From the NCBI GenBank assembly GCA_002400415.1, contig DGQP01000014.1, positions 310,001 to 374,000 on the forward strand: 64,000 nucleotides of DNA, in the 5' to 3' direction. Position 1 is the first letter of the stretch. Every line of letters begins with the position of its first letter. The notes below the pieces were generated by a model. That model was not told the DNA's origin. It was given only the letters and a program-made list of their open reading frames with translations, and ran no database searches. Source of the stretch: Chitinophagaceae bacterium UBA4411 (lineage in GTDB: Bacteria; Bacteroidota; Bacteroidia; Chitinophagales; Chitinophagaceae). The translations under genes were made by a program, and so were the position numbers. This document shows, piece after piece, positions 23,796-33,220 of the stretch.

Positions 23796-24306
23796 TCTCT
23801 TTTTCGTCATCCACTTCCTTTATCCTGAACGTAAAATAGCGCTGGGCGATATAACTGATCACAATGATCATAAAGGTGGAAATAACCTGTGCCAGTACGG
23901 CGTCCATCCTGATGATTTCTACAAATACTTTCAGGGCAATATAGTTCAGGGCCAGGTTGAACAGGTAGATAACAAGGTAACGGAACAACTGCACTTTCCC
24001 TTTCACTCTTGAATCGTTGAACACCACGTATTTCATCAGGAAGAAACCAAAGGGAAAACCAAAGAGAAAGGAAGCAAAAAGGGCCGCCGAGTGGGGCGTG
24101 AATGCATAAAAATCGAACTGCAGCAGTTGTTCTTTAAAAACATATTTCAGGCAGATGAAATAGACCACAAAGCTCAGTACCGCATTGATGCCACCACAGG
24201 CGGCATACCGGAAGGTCCGCAGGGGCATGATCCGGCGAAACAGCGGGTGAAAGAAGTCGATCATGGGCAGGATCAGCTCCCGGATGGTATGGATATGTTT
24301 TTTCAT
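23785..24306 (-). CDS. GtrA-family membrane protein
   Basis: A 173-residue protein with four predicted membrane helices: around FRYAACGGINAVLSFVVYFI, then AALFASFLFGFPFGFFLMKYVVF, FRYLVIYLFNLALNYIAL, and LAQVISTFMIIVISYIAQRYFTF. This is the GtrA/DPMS-associated pattern, including the final QRYFTFR motif. GtrA proteins are thought to help move lipid-linked sugars across the membrane or assist glycosyltransferases; no glycosyltransferase is adjacent. A one-base-shorter -7-like box (TACTTTG, 24314-24320) lies 7 nt upstream of the ATG. Confidence 0.85.
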   Translation of the reverse strand: MKKHIHTIRELILPMIDFFHPLFRRIMPLRTFRYAACGGINAVLSFVVYFICLKYVFKEQLLQFDFYAFTPHSAALFASFLFGFPFGFFLMKYVVFNDSRVKGKVQLFRYLVIYLFNLALNYIALKVFVEIIRMDAVLAQVISTFMIIVISYIAQRYFTFRIKEVDDEKEITD

Positions 24307-24404
24307 GACCGGGCAAAGTAAATAAAAGAAATACCAAAACTGAAATTCCGGCAGCTAAATCGCAGCAGCAGGAGCCGTGTCCTGTTTAACCCGGCCGGGT
24401 TTCT

Positions 24405-24412
24405 TACATTTG
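24405..24412 (+). promoter_or_regulatory. -7 promoter element of argS
   Basis: TACATTTG matches TAnnTTTG. Transcription would begin near 24419, about 11 nt before the ATG at 24430, which supports ATG over the upstream TTG. The -33 region is weak. Confidence 0.5.
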
Positions 24413-24429
24413 CCGGATAATTGACAAGG

Positions 24430-26208
24430 ATGAGTATTGTAAACAGGATAAAGCCATTAGTTGTAAAAGCGCTGCAGCATATCAGCGGGCAGGAGTTCAA
24501 AGAATCTGACCTCACGATCAATTCCACCAAACCGGAATTTGAAGGAGATTATACCATTGTGTTATTCTCTTTTATCAAACAACTGAAAAAATCACCGGAA
24601 CAGCTGGGTGCGGAACTGGGAGATGAATTACTGAAAAATGATCCTTCTTTTTTCAAAGCTTATAATGTTATCAAAGGTTTTTTAAACCTGACGATTGATG
24701 ACAGCTACTGGCTGGAAGTGTTGCAATCCGGGTATAACAATAAGCAATTCGGACTGAGTGCAGCCAACGGGCAGAAAGTGATGGTGGAGTACTCCTCCCC
24801 TAACACCAACAAGCCTTTGCATCTTGGGCATCTACGAAATAATTTTTTGGGATGGAGTGTGGCGGAGATATTAAAAGCGAAAGGATACGGGATCATTAAA
24901 AGTTGTATTGTTAATGACAGGGGTATTCATATCTGCAAGAGTATGATCGCCTGGCAGCTTTTTGCCAATGGCGCCACGCCGGAATCAACCCATACAAAAG
25001 GCGATCATTTTGTTGGCGAATACTATGTAAAGTTCAACGATGAATATAAAAAACAGGTGGAAGAACTGGTGGCAGGCGGTATGACTAAGGAGTTAGCGGA
25101 GAAAGAAGCCCCGATCATGAAAGGCACCCAGCAAATGCTGCTGGACTGGGAAGAAGGCAAACCGGAAGTGATTGAATTGTGGAAGACAATGAACAGTTGG
25201 GTCTATGCCGGTTTTGATGTTACTTATAAACGCATCGGCAGCGATTTCCAGAAAATGTATTATGAAAGTGAGACCTACCTGCCTGGTAAAAAATTTGTGG
25301 AGGATGGATTAAAGACCGGTGTTTTCTTTAAAAAAGAGGATGGCAGTGTCTGGATCGACCTGACCGATGAAGGACTGGATGAGAAATTGGTATTGAGAAA
25401 AGACGGTACTTCTGTTTACATCACACAAGACCTTGGTCTGGCGCAGCAGAAATACGAAGAGTTCAGGTATGACCAGAGCATTTATGTGATAGCGGATGAA
25501 CAGAACTACCATATGAAAGTGCTGAAGCTGATCCTGAAGAAACTGGGTAAGCCTTATGCAGATGGTATCTATCACCTGAGTTACGGTATGGTGGAATTAC
25601 CTTCCGGAAGAATGAAAAGCCGGGAAGGAACTGTAGTGGATGCAGATGATATGGTGGAAGAAATGGTGAACGTGGCCAGGAACAAAACCGAAGAACTGGG
25701 CAAGGTAAAAGACTTTACCGAAGCCGAACTGAAAGAATTGTATGATACCATTGCGTTAGGAGCTTTGAAGTTTTTCTTGCTGCGGGTTGACCCTAAAAAG
25801 AAGATGATCTTCAACCCGGAAGAGTCCATCGATTTTCATGGATTCACCGGTCCGTTTGTGCAATACACGCATGCAAGAATAAAATCCATACTCCGGAAAC
25901 AAAAAGCCGCTGACGGACCCCTGGCCACGGACCATAGCCTGCTGAAATTGGAAAAGGATCTTATCGTTTCGCTGGAGCAATACCCAACTATTACCGACCA
26001 GGCGGCGGCTGAACATAATCCTTCTTTGCTGGCCATCTATGCCTTTAACCTGGCCAAATCGTTCAATACGTTCTATACAGAACATTCTGTGATGAATGCT
26101 GAAACAGAAGAGAAGAAACAACTGCGTTTGCAAATAGCTGCTATGACAGCTAATGTGATCGCTTCTGCGATGAGCTTACTGGGAATCAAGGTGCCGGAGA
26201 GAATGTAA
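24430..26208 (+). CDS. argS: Arginyl-tRNA synthetase
   Basis: A 592-residue class I synthetase. An N-terminal additional domain (1 to about 115) precedes the catalytic domain with the HIGH-type motif SSPNTNKPLHLGHLRNN (about 122-138). The KMSKS-equivalent is ELPSGRMKSREGTVV. A DALR anticodon-binding domain occupies the C-terminus (YTHARIKSILRKQ onwards). It charges tRNA-Arg. A TTG three codons upstream could also initiate, but ATG at 24430 fits the promoter. It is monocistronic, with a bidirectional terminator after it. Confidence 0.97.
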   Translation: MSIVNRIKPLVVKALQHISGQEFKESDLTINSTKPEFEGDYTIVLFSFIKQLKKSPEQLGAELGDELLKNDPSFFKAYNVIKGFLNLTIDDSYWLEVLQSGYNNKQFGLSAANGQKVMVEYSSPNTNKPLHLGHLRNNFLGWSVAEILKAKGYGIIKSCIVNDRGIHICKSMIAWQLFANGATPESTHTKGDHFVGEYYVKFNDEYKKQVEELVAGGMTKELAEKEAPIMKGTQQMLLDWEEGKPEVIELWKTMNSWVYAGFDVTYKRIGSDFQKMYYESETYLPGKKFVEDGLKTGVFFKKEDGSVWIDLTDEGLDEKLVLRKDGTSVYITQDLGLAQQKYEEFRYDQSIYVIADEQNYHMKVLKLILKKLGKPYADGIYHLSYGMVELPSGRMKSREGTVVDADDMVEEMVNVARNKTEELGKVKDFTEAELKELYDTIALGALKFFLLRVDPKKKMIFNPEESIDFHGFTGPFVQYTHARIKSILRKQKAADGPLATDHSLLKLEKDLIVSLEQYPTITDQAAAEHNPSLLAIYAFNLAKSFNTFYTEHSVMNAETEEKKQLRLQIAAMTANVIASAMSLLGIKVPERM

Positions 26209-26212
26209 TCGT

Positions 26213-26242
26213 GAGTCATGAGTGGCTAGTCGGGAGTCATGA
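26213..26242. repeat. GAGTCATGA direct repeat pair
   Basis: GAGTCATGA occurs at 26213-26221 and 26234-26242, within a run of GAGTC/TAGTC-like words directly after the argS stop. Related GACTAC words lie beyond the terminator (about 26303-26329), so the two flanks are loosely complementary. Confidence 0.4.
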
Positions 26243-26255
26243 ATAAAATAGCATT

Positions 26256-26287
26256 AAAAAAAGCAACCAGGTTCGGTTGCTTTTTTT
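26256..26287. terminator. Bidirectional terminator between argS and the TPR gene
   Basis: AAAAAAAGCAACC (26256-26268) and GGTTGCTTTTTTT (26275-26287) form a perfect stem ending in a T-run on each strand. It serves both convergent genes. Confidence 0.9.
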
Positions 26288-26329
26288 AATTTCTTATCTA
26301 ACGACTACAGACTACTGGCTCAGGACTAC

Positions 26330-27382
26330 TTAAAGTCCCATCATTTGTTTCTTTTGTTTTAAGGAAGCCAGTGAAGGATCGAGTTCGATTGCTTTATCAC
26401 AAAGCGCCATTCCTTTATCCTTCTCCCCTTTTTTCTGGTAACACATCCCGATCATATACAAAGCAGACGCATTGCCCTTATCATATTCCAATATTTTGTC
26501 CCAGTAATCAATCGCCTGCTGATATTTTCCTTTATAATAATAAGCTTCCGCCAGCATATTCAGGATATTCAGGTCGCTGGGTTTTCTTTTTAATATTTCA
26601 CCCATGATGGCTGCACCCTGGTCAAGATCACCCACGTTCAGGTAAGCAATGCCAAGATTTTCGAGATAATCATTATCACGCTTATACCCCTTCTCCCCGG
26701 CCAGTAAAATATATTTCAGCGAATTTTTATCATCATGCATGGCATAATAGATCAGACCCAGCTCATAGATCCAGTAATTTTTAGAAGGGTCCAGTTCAAT
26801 TGCTTTCAGGAAATAAGGAATAGCCTGCTTATAGTTCATCATATCTGCATAGCTATGAGCAATAAGATAAGGTATCTCCGCATTGGCCGGATCTTCTTTT
26901 GCCGCTTCATTCAGGTATTTGATTGCTTCGCCATAATTGTCCTGGTCATATTGTATGCGGCCGATATAATAATTTACTTTTTCAGAAGGATCCAGCTCTT
27001 TTAATTTCGCAGCATATTTGATCACATCTTCATGTTGCTTCAGTTGAAAAGAAAGTGTGGTTAGTTGCTTGTAAGTGGCAATTGACTGGTCGCCCAGTTC
27101 CAATAGCTTTTTATAAGCATCCCTGGCAAAACTATACCGGCGCAGATCGAGATAAGCCGATGCAATCTCGGATACGATCTCTTTATTATTGGCATCGTAT
27201 TTAACGGCCTTTTCAAAATTCTTCAGCGATTCCAGCCGCCTGCCATTTTGTTTTTCCAATAAACCTTTTTGGTAAAAATAACCTGCACTGTCAGGAGGCA
27301 GGTTCATCTGGGTAACTGAAGTCTGCGCATAAGCTAATGAACAGGTCAGCACCAGGCACAAGGAAAGGATTTTACGGATCAT
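26330..27382 (-). CDS. Exported TPR-repeat protein
   Basis: A 350-residue protein starting at the ATG at 27380-27382, which gives a signal peptide (MIRKILSLCLVLTCSLAYAQ); a GTG 14 codons upstream would bury that signal. The rest is about nine tetratricopeptide repeats (for example YYIGRIQYDQDNYGEAIKYL, AEAYYYKGKYQQAIDYWDKI). TPR arrays are protein-binding scaffolds; in this phylum many exported ones belong to gliding or secretion machinery, but nothing here indicates which. No TAnnTTTG box was found upstream. Confidence 0.85.
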   Translation of the reverse strand: MIRKILSLCLVLTCSLAYAQTSVTQMNLPPDSAGYFYQKGLLEKQNGRRLESLKNFEKAVKYDANNKEIVSEIASAYLDLRRYSFARDAYKKLLELGDQSIATYKQLTTLSFQLKQHEDVIKYAAKLKELDPSEKVNYYIGRIQYDQDNYGEAIKYLNEAAKEDPANAEIPYLIAHSYADMMNYKQAIPYFLKAIELDPSKNYWIYELGLIYYAMHDDKNSLKYILLAGEKGYKRDNDYLENLGIAYLNVGDLDQGAAIMGEILKRKPSDLNILNMLAEAYYYKGKYQQAIDYWDKILEYDKGNASALYMIGMCYQKKGEKDKGMALCDKAIELDPSLASLKQKKQMMGL

Positions 27383-27461
27383 AGGGTTCCCTTTAAATTG
27401 GATATTTTTCTGGTTACGCAACACAAGTTACAGGTTTACAGTTACTAATCACCTCAAAACC

Positions 27462-27482
27462 ACTCCCTGATCCGCCGGGAGT
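27462..27482 (-). terminator. Terminator of glgB
   Basis: Arms ACTCCC (27462-27467) and GGGAGT (27477-27482) form a 6-bp stem with a 9-nt loop, followed on the minus strand by GGTTTTG. It lies just past the glgB stop at 27498. The stem is short and the T-run weak. Confidence 0.45.
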
Positions 27483-27497
27483 CTGACAAAATAGTAG

Positions 27498-29543
27498 TTA
27501 TTTCAGAATAATCCCAGCCAAAGCAGGTAAATTTACGATAAGGCGGTATTTTTTTTGAGTCTTGTCAACCAGTTCACTTCTTATCTCCGGGTTGTAAACG
27601 TTGCCTGTACCCCAGTATATTGTTTTGTCGCTGTTGAATATTTCTTCACTATAGGCCTTTCCACTTACCTCAATTGTCCAGTCATTCCGCACCACCGGTG
27701 TCATATTCAGAATCACCAGCAGATCGTCCGATTTCTTTTTGCCTTTTCGGCGGTATACCATCACGGATTCCTGGCGGTGATTGAGGTCGACCCATTCAAA
27801 ACCATATTGGTTGAACTGGTTAACAAATAAGGCCGGTTCTTCTTTTAAAATTTTATTGAGATCTGCCACGCAGTCTTTCAGTAACCGGTGGCAATCGAAT
27901 TGTAACAATCCCCAGTCCAGTTCTGATTTATAATTCCATTCAGAGGTCTGGCCAAATTCATCACCCATAAACAGGAGCCGCCCGCCCGGGTGTGTCCACA
28001 TATAAGTGTACATCAGCCGCAGGTTGGCAAATTTCTGCCATTCATCTCCCGGCATTTTATACAGCATCGGGCTCTTGCCATGCACTACTTCATCATGACT
28101 AAACGGCAACATAAAATTCTCATCATAGAAATACATCATGCTGAATGAGAACTTATCCTGGTGAAACTGGCGTACCAGCGGATCTAATTTAAAATAATCC
28201 AGTGTATCATGCATCCAGCCCATCATCCATTTCATTCCGAACCCAAGGCCATCCTGCCAGGTGGGTTTGGAAACACCCGGCCAGTCAGTGGCTTCTTCAG
28301 CAATTGTTTGCACATCGGGAAAATCACGAAAGATCGTTTCGTTCAGGTCTTTGATAAACGCTATCGCCTCAAGGTTTCCATTGCCACCGAATTCGTTGGG
28401 CTCCCACTCTCCTTCTTCTCTCGAATAATTCAGTTTGAGCATTGAACTTACCGCATCCACTCTTATCCCGTCAATATGAAACAGGTCAAACCAAAACCGG
28501 GCGCTGCTGATGAGGAATGATTTTACCTCTCCTCTTTTATAGTTGAAAATATAGCTGTTCCAGTCCGGGTGAAACCCTTTACGCATATCCGCATATTCAT
28601 AGGTGTGCGTACCATCAAACATGAATAAGCCATGTGCATCATAAGGAAAGTGGGAAGGCACCCAGTCCAGTATCACACCGATATCTTCCCGGTGAAAAGC
28701 ATCAATCAATCTCATCAGGCCCTGCGGATCGCCAAACCGCGAGGTGGCGGCAAAGAAACCGGTACACTGATAACCCCAGCTGCCATCAAAAGGATGTTCT
28801 GTTACCGGCATCAGCTCCACGTGAGTAAATCCCAGTTCTTTTACATACGGAACTAATCTTTCCGTGATCTGATCGTATGTATTGTACGTTTCCTCATCAT
28901 TCTTATCCGGTCGCTGCCAGCTGGCCAGGTGTACTTCATATACGCTCCACGGGGCATCCAGTGCATTATGTTTTTTTCTTTTCTTCATCCAGGCATCGTC
29001 ATTCCATTCGTAGTACATATCCCAGGTGATACTGGCTGTTTGCGGACGCTTCTCCCAGAAATTGGCAAAGGGGTCCCCTTTATCAGTTTCCCTGCCTTCG
29101 AAACCGACGATATGATATTTGTACGCTTCGCCTAATTTAAAATCAGGAATGAATCCTTCCCAGATGCCACTCTTATCCCAACGGGGATTCAATTCATATT
29201 CCTGATTTTTCCAATGATTGAAATTGCCTTTTACGGATACGGCTGTTGCATTGGGTGCCCAGACACAGAAATACATACCCCAGCGTCCGTTGACTTGTAT
29301 GGAATGTGATCCGAATTTTTTGTAGAGCTGGTAATTGGTGCCCTGCTGGTAGTTGGCCACATCTTCATCAGTTAATAAGGAATAATTCCAAACAGGAAGA
29401 GAAGTATCAACAAAATTCAGTTCCTCGTATCTTTTTGGCGCTTCACGCATTTTTGTTGCTTTTGTTTTATCAGGCCCGGGCAAGGTCACTATTTTAGCTT
29501 TACCAGCATTATTTTTTGTGGAATTCTTTCTTTTCTGTGTCAT
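27498..29543 (-). CDS. glgB: 1,4-alpha-glucan branching enzyme
   Basis: A 681-residue GH13 branching enzyme, which transfers glucan segments to form alpha-1,6 branches in glycogen. A CBM48 domain (about 80-170) precedes the TIM barrel. Catalytic residues are visible as D363 in GIRVDAVSS, E416 in IAEEATDWP and D484 in FSHDEVVHG, the standard triad. The first 40 or so residues are a Lys-rich extension. The protein is in the size range of eukaryotic-like and short bacterial branching enzymes. It is divergent from the TonB-receptor gene and close to glgC and glgA. Confidence 0.95.
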   Translation of the reverse strand: MTQKRKNSTKNNAGKAKIVTLPGPDKTKATKMREAPKRYEELNFVDTSLPVWNYSLLTDEDVANYQQGTNYQLYKKFGSHSIQVNGRWGMYFCVWAPNATAVSVKGNFNHWKNQEYELNPRWDKSGIWEGFIPDFKLGEAYKYHIVGFEGRETDKGDPFANFWEKRPQTASITWDMYYEWNDDAWMKKRKKHNALDAPWSVYEVHLASWQRPDKNDEETYNTYDQITERLVPYVKELGFTHVELMPVTEHPFDGSWGYQCTGFFAATSRFGDPQGLMRLIDAFHREDIGVILDWVPSHFPYDAHGLFMFDGTHTYEYADMRKGFHPDWNSYIFNYKRGEVKSFLISSARFWFDLFHIDGIRVDAVSSMLKLNYSREEGEWEPNEFGGNGNLEAIAFIKDLNETIFRDFPDVQTIAEEATDWPGVSKPTWQDGLGFGMKWMMGWMHDTLDYFKLDPLVRQFHQDKFSFSMMYFYDENFMLPFSHDEVVHGKSPMLYKMPGDEWQKFANLRLMYTYMWTHPGGRLLFMGDEFGQTSEWNYKSELDWGLLQFDCHRLLKDCVADLNKILKEEPALFVNQFNQYGFEWVDLNHRQESVMVYRRKGKKKSDDLLVILNMTPVVRNDWTIEVSGKAYSEEIFNSDKTIYWGTGNVYNPEIRSELVDKTQKKYRLIVNLPALAGIILK

Positions 29544-29666
29544 ACGGCATTATCGTTCAGTGAGCTTTAACTTAAAATTACATGAATGGTCAGGCGCTAA
29601 TGCTTTTTTTAAATGAATTTAGCGGCCGAAACCGTTGAACCATAATCAACCAACCATAATTTAGCC

Positions 29667-32462
29667 ATGAGAAAACCGGTTGTCCTGTTATTGCTGTTGT
29701 TAACCACAGCTATTATTTCCTATTCACAAACTTCCTCTCTTAAAGGTACAGTTACTGATTCAGTAGAAAAAAAGAATCCTGCAAATGCGGTGATCTCTTT
29801 GCTTCGCCAAAAAGATTCGGTGCTTGTCCGTTTTACCCGTTCTGATAAGGACGGCCATTTCACCATTGATAACCTGAAAGAAGGAAAGTTCATCCTGATG
29901 ATCACCCACCCTTATATGGGTGATTATTTTGACAATTTCGAGGTCAGGGCCGGAATTCCTGTAGATCTCGGACAAGTGTACATTACCCCAAAAACCAAGT
30001 TGCTGGCAGAAGTGATCATCAAAAGCGGCTCCCCTATCCGTATTAAGGGGGATACCACCGTATATACTGCTGATAGTTTTAAAGTAAGGGCAGGCGCCAA
30101 CGTGGAAGAGCTTTTGCGGCGGCTTCCGGGTATCCAGGTAGATAAAGACGGGAAGATCACAGCAATGGGTGAACGGGTGACCAAGGTATTGGTGGATGGT
30201 GAGGAATTTTTTGGAAGCGACCCGGGTATTGCGACCAAAAACCTGAGAGCCGATGCGGTGAAAGAAGTGGAAGTGTTTGATAAAAAAAGCGACCAGGCCG
30301 AGTTTACCGGCATTGACGATGGTGTAAAGGATAAGACAATCAACCTGAAGATGAAACAGAAGAAGGGCTATTTTGGAAAGGTTGAAGCGGGTGGCGGCTT
30401 AAAAGATAAATACAATAATGCCATCATGCTGAATTCCTTTAAAAATAAACGGAAACTGGCCGGTTATGGCATTATGAGTAATACAGGGCAGACGAACCTT
30501 GACTGGCAGGATGCACAAAATTATGGTGGTGGCATGGATGGAATGGAAAGCGGGATGAGTGATGATGGCGGTATGTGGATAAGCTATAGCGGCGATGGCG
30601 ATGACAATTATTGGGGCGGCCGTAATGGTATTCCCAAAAACTGGAGTGGCGGGCTTCACTACAGTGATAAATTTGGTAAAGACCAGAAACAAAGTTTCAA
30701 CAGCGGTTATAAATTTAGTAAGGTGAATGCACAGGCGGATAATTCCACTTTCTCTAAAACGTTTTTATCCGACACCAGCTGGTTCAATAACAGTAACACC
30801 AGCAGCTTCAATTCCACTAACAAGCATGCTCTGAATCTTACAATGGATTTTAATATTGATTCAAGCAATTCATTAAAATGGACCACAAAGGGAAACAATA
30901 AAACAACCCGCAGCACCACCCGGTCTTATTCAGAAGCCTTAAACGAATCGCTTCAGTATATCAATAACAGCCTGCGAGACATTAGCAATAACTCCGACAA
31001 TAACAGTATCACTTCTTCCCTGTTGTGGAAGCACAAATTCAAAAAGCTGTCCCGCACCATTTCGATCAATACTGATTTCAACTGGAGCAGGTCTGAAAAC
31101 GATGGCTTGCTCTATTCACTGAATAACTATTACGATGCCGGAACTTTGCTGAGAAGGGATACTACCGACCAGTTGAATATACGGAACAATGAAGCGAATG
31201 GCATTTCTACAAAAATCGCCTATACAGAACCACTGGCTAAGGATTTCTACCTGGAGCTAAGTTATTCCCTGGCCTGGAATGGTAATTCAAATGAAAGGAT
31301 CACTAATGAGAAAAATATAAACGGGAAATACGAAGAGAGAATTGATTCGTTGAGTAACTCGTTTGAGTTTAACAGGCTGGTCAATACACCCGGGCTTAAT
31401 TTCAGGATTAATAAAAAGAAGTATAATATCTCCTTTGGCTCATCTGTTGGTTTCAGCAATTTTATTCAAAAGAATCTTACAGAAAACACCAAGACCAATT
31501 ACAACTTCACCAATTTTTTCCCGAGAGCCTCTTTTAACTACAAGATCAAGCCCAGTGAAAATATCCGGTTGAATTATAACGGTTCCACCACAGCACCATC
31601 TCTGGAGCAATTGCAGCCAATCCGGGTAAATACAGACCCGCTGAACGTTTATTCAGGAAACCCTGATCTTAAACAATCCTTCCGGCATAATATTAATGCA
31701 GGTTATAATTTCTATAATGTATTACAGGAAAAAAATCTCTGGACCAGTATCAATTTCACATTGACAGAAAATGCATTTGTACAATCTGACACCATAAAAG
31801 CAAGCGGAGCCAGGACCTATAAGACGGTAAATGCAGATGGTGTTTATAACCTGAGCCTGTACAGCGATTATGGGTTCAAACTGAAAAACAGCAAGGTCCG
31901 CTTAGGTGCGGGGCCTACTTTCAACAGGAACCGCAATGTGGGTTTTTTAACAACGATCAGGAACAATGTCTTTGAAACAGCAAAAAATATTACAACCGTA
32001 ACCAGCTATGGTGTAAGGTTGAACGCCAGCCGCTACGTGGAAAACAAATTTAATTTTTACATCAGCCCGAGTATTACCTGGAATAACTCCAAAGCATCTG
32101 TAAGCACAGCGGCCAATGCAAACTACTGGCAGCTTGAAGGCTGGGCCGACCTGAGGATTACCCTGCCGAAAAAATTTGAGTTTAACACGGATGCCAATAC
32201 ACAAATCAGGCAGAAAGACCCCCGCTTCCCGGCCAACAACAGTTTCACCACCTGGAATGCAGCTATCACCAAGCGATTCCTGAAAGAGAACGCTTTTGAA
32301 ATGAAATTCGGCATTTACGATATCCTGAACCAAAACCGGGGCTATAACAGGAATTTCAGCAGTAATAATTTCACAGAGTCATACTATACAACACTGAGAA
32401 GGTTCTGGCTGCTGACACTAACCTGGAATATTTCAAAAAATGGCAAACCGGCCAGTTTCTAA
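29667..32462 (+). CDS. TonB-dependent receptor-like outer-membrane beta-barrel protein
   Basis: A 931-residue outer-membrane protein with a signal peptide (to about SYSQ, residue 21). A carboxypeptidase-like regulatory domain follows (about 22-110, LKGTVTDSVEKKNPANAV), then a plug domain with VEELLRRLPGIQVDKDGKI and DGEEFFGSDPG (about 145-185) and a C-terminal barrel of the family-3 type. A Gly/Asp/Met-rich loop occurs around 285-320. It lacks a SusD partner and is followed by a GLPGLI gene, so it is not a SusC. Its substrate is unknown; its place among glycogen and maltodextrin genes may be accidental. Confidence 0.85.
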   Translation: MRKPVVLLLLLLTTAIISYSQTSSLKGTVTDSVEKKNPANAVISLLRQKDSVLVRFTRSDKDGHFTIDNLKEGKFILMITHPYMGDYFDNFEVRAGIPVDLGQVYITPKTKLLAEVIIKSGSPIRIKGDTTVYTADSFKVRAGANVEELLRRLPGIQVDKDGKITAMGERVTKVLVDGEEFFGSDPGIATKNLRADAVKEVEVFDKKSDQAEFTGIDDGVKDKTINLKMKQKKGYFGKVEAGGGLKDKYNNAIMLNSFKNKRKLAGYGIMSNTGQTNLDWQDAQNYGGGMDGMESGMSDDGGMWISYSGDGDDNYWGGRNGIPKNWSGGLHYSDKFGKDQKQSFNSGYKFSKVNAQADNSTFSKTFLSDTSWFNNSNTSSFNSTNKHALNLTMDFNIDSSNSLKWTTKGNNKTTRSTTRSYSEALNESLQYINNSLRDISNNSDNNSITSSLLWKHKFKKLSRTISINTDFNWSRSENDGLLYSLNNYYDAGTLLRRDTTDQLNIRNNEANGISTKIAYTEPLAKDFYLELSYSLAWNGNSNERITNEKNINGKYEERIDSLSNSFEFNRLVNTPGLNFRINKKKYNISFGSSVGFSNFIQKNLTENTKTNYNFTNFFPRASFNYKIKPSENIRLNYNGSTTAPSLEQLQPIRVNTDPLNVYSGNPDLKQSFRHNINAGYNFYNVLQEKNLWTSINFTLTENAFVQSDTIKASGARTYKTVNADGVYNLSLYSDYGFKLKNSKVRLGAGPTFNRNRNVGFLTTIRNNVFETAKNITTVTSYGVRLNASRYVENKFNFYISPSITWNNSKASVSTAANANYWQLEGWADLRITLPKKFEFNTDANTQIRQKDPRFPANNSFTTWNAAITKRFLKENAFEMKFGIYDILNQNRGYNRNFSSNNFTESYYTTLRRFWLLTLTWNISKNGKPASF

Positions 32463-32482
32463 ATTTTAAAGACATTCATCAT

Positions 32483-33211
32483 ATGAAAAAAATATTCATC
32501 ATAGCATTTGTATTTATCACTGCCACCTGCCCTGCCCAGCAATTCATCAGCAGCGGCATGATCGAATTTGAAGTGAGGACCAATAACCATAAGAGTTTTG
32601 GCGATGGCATCTGGGCCGAAATGTTCAAAGACAAAATGCCCCAGTTTTCCACGTCCTGGTACCAGTACACTTTTAATAATAACAAAGCAGTGTATAAGTA
32701 TAACCGGAAGGATGAAAAGAACAAGCTCCCCTGGTCAAGGGGCGAGGATGAAGACAATATCTGGTTCAGTGATTACTCCGCTGGCACTTTTGCACAATCG
32801 AAATTTGTCTTTGACAACACGTACCTGCTCAGCGATTCCCTCATGAAAATCGACTGGAAAATATCTCCCAATGAAACCCGTGAGATTGCCGGTTTCAACT
32901 GCCGCAAAGCCACCGGGATCATTTTTGACAGCGTTTATGTATTTGCTTTTTATACCGATGAAATCACAATAAGCGGCGGCCCGATGGGTATCCATGGTTT
33001 GCCGGGAATGATTCTGGGCATTACCATTCCGCGTATGTACACCAGCTGGATCGCTACCAAACTGCAGGTAAACGGGGTAAATACCAATATCATTGCCGCC
33101 CCTCAAAAAGGAAAGAAGAAAGTGGCGAAGGAATTACAAGAGTCGCTGATAAAAGTTACTTCCGACTGGGGAAGTTATGGCCAGCAGGCTATCTGGAATA
33201 TTTTCCTGTAG
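32483..33211 (+). CDS. GLPGLI-family exported protein
   Basis: A 242-residue protein with a signal peptide (MKKIFIIAFVFITATCPAQ) and the family-naming segment GPMGIHGLPGMILGI (about residues 164-178). The preceding RKATGIIFDSVYVFAFYTDEI is also typical. GLPGLI proteins are Bacteroidota-specific and often sit next to TonB-receptor-like barrels; no function is established. The gap of 20 nt to the receptor gene indicates an operon. It converges on the amylase gene with only 9 nt between the stops and no visible terminator. Confidence 0.85.
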   Translation: MKKIFIIAFVFITATCPAQQFISSGMIEFEVRTNNHKSFGDGIWAEMFKDKMPQFSTSWYQYTFNNNKAVYKYNRKDEKNKLPWSRGEDEDNIWFSDYSAGTFAQSKFVFDNTYLLSDSLMKIDWKISPNETREIAGFNCRKATGIIFDSVYVFAFYTDEITISGGPMGIHGLPGMILGITIPRMYTSWIATKLQVNGVNTNIIAAPQKGKKKVAKELQESLIKVTSDWGSYGQQAIWNIFL

Positions 33212-33220
33212 TTTATTTTG

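Noticed and set aside
29657..29664. TAATTTAG as a promoter box before the TonB-receptor gene
   Set aside because: It has one mismatch and ends 2 nt before the ATG, which would put the start site inside the gene.
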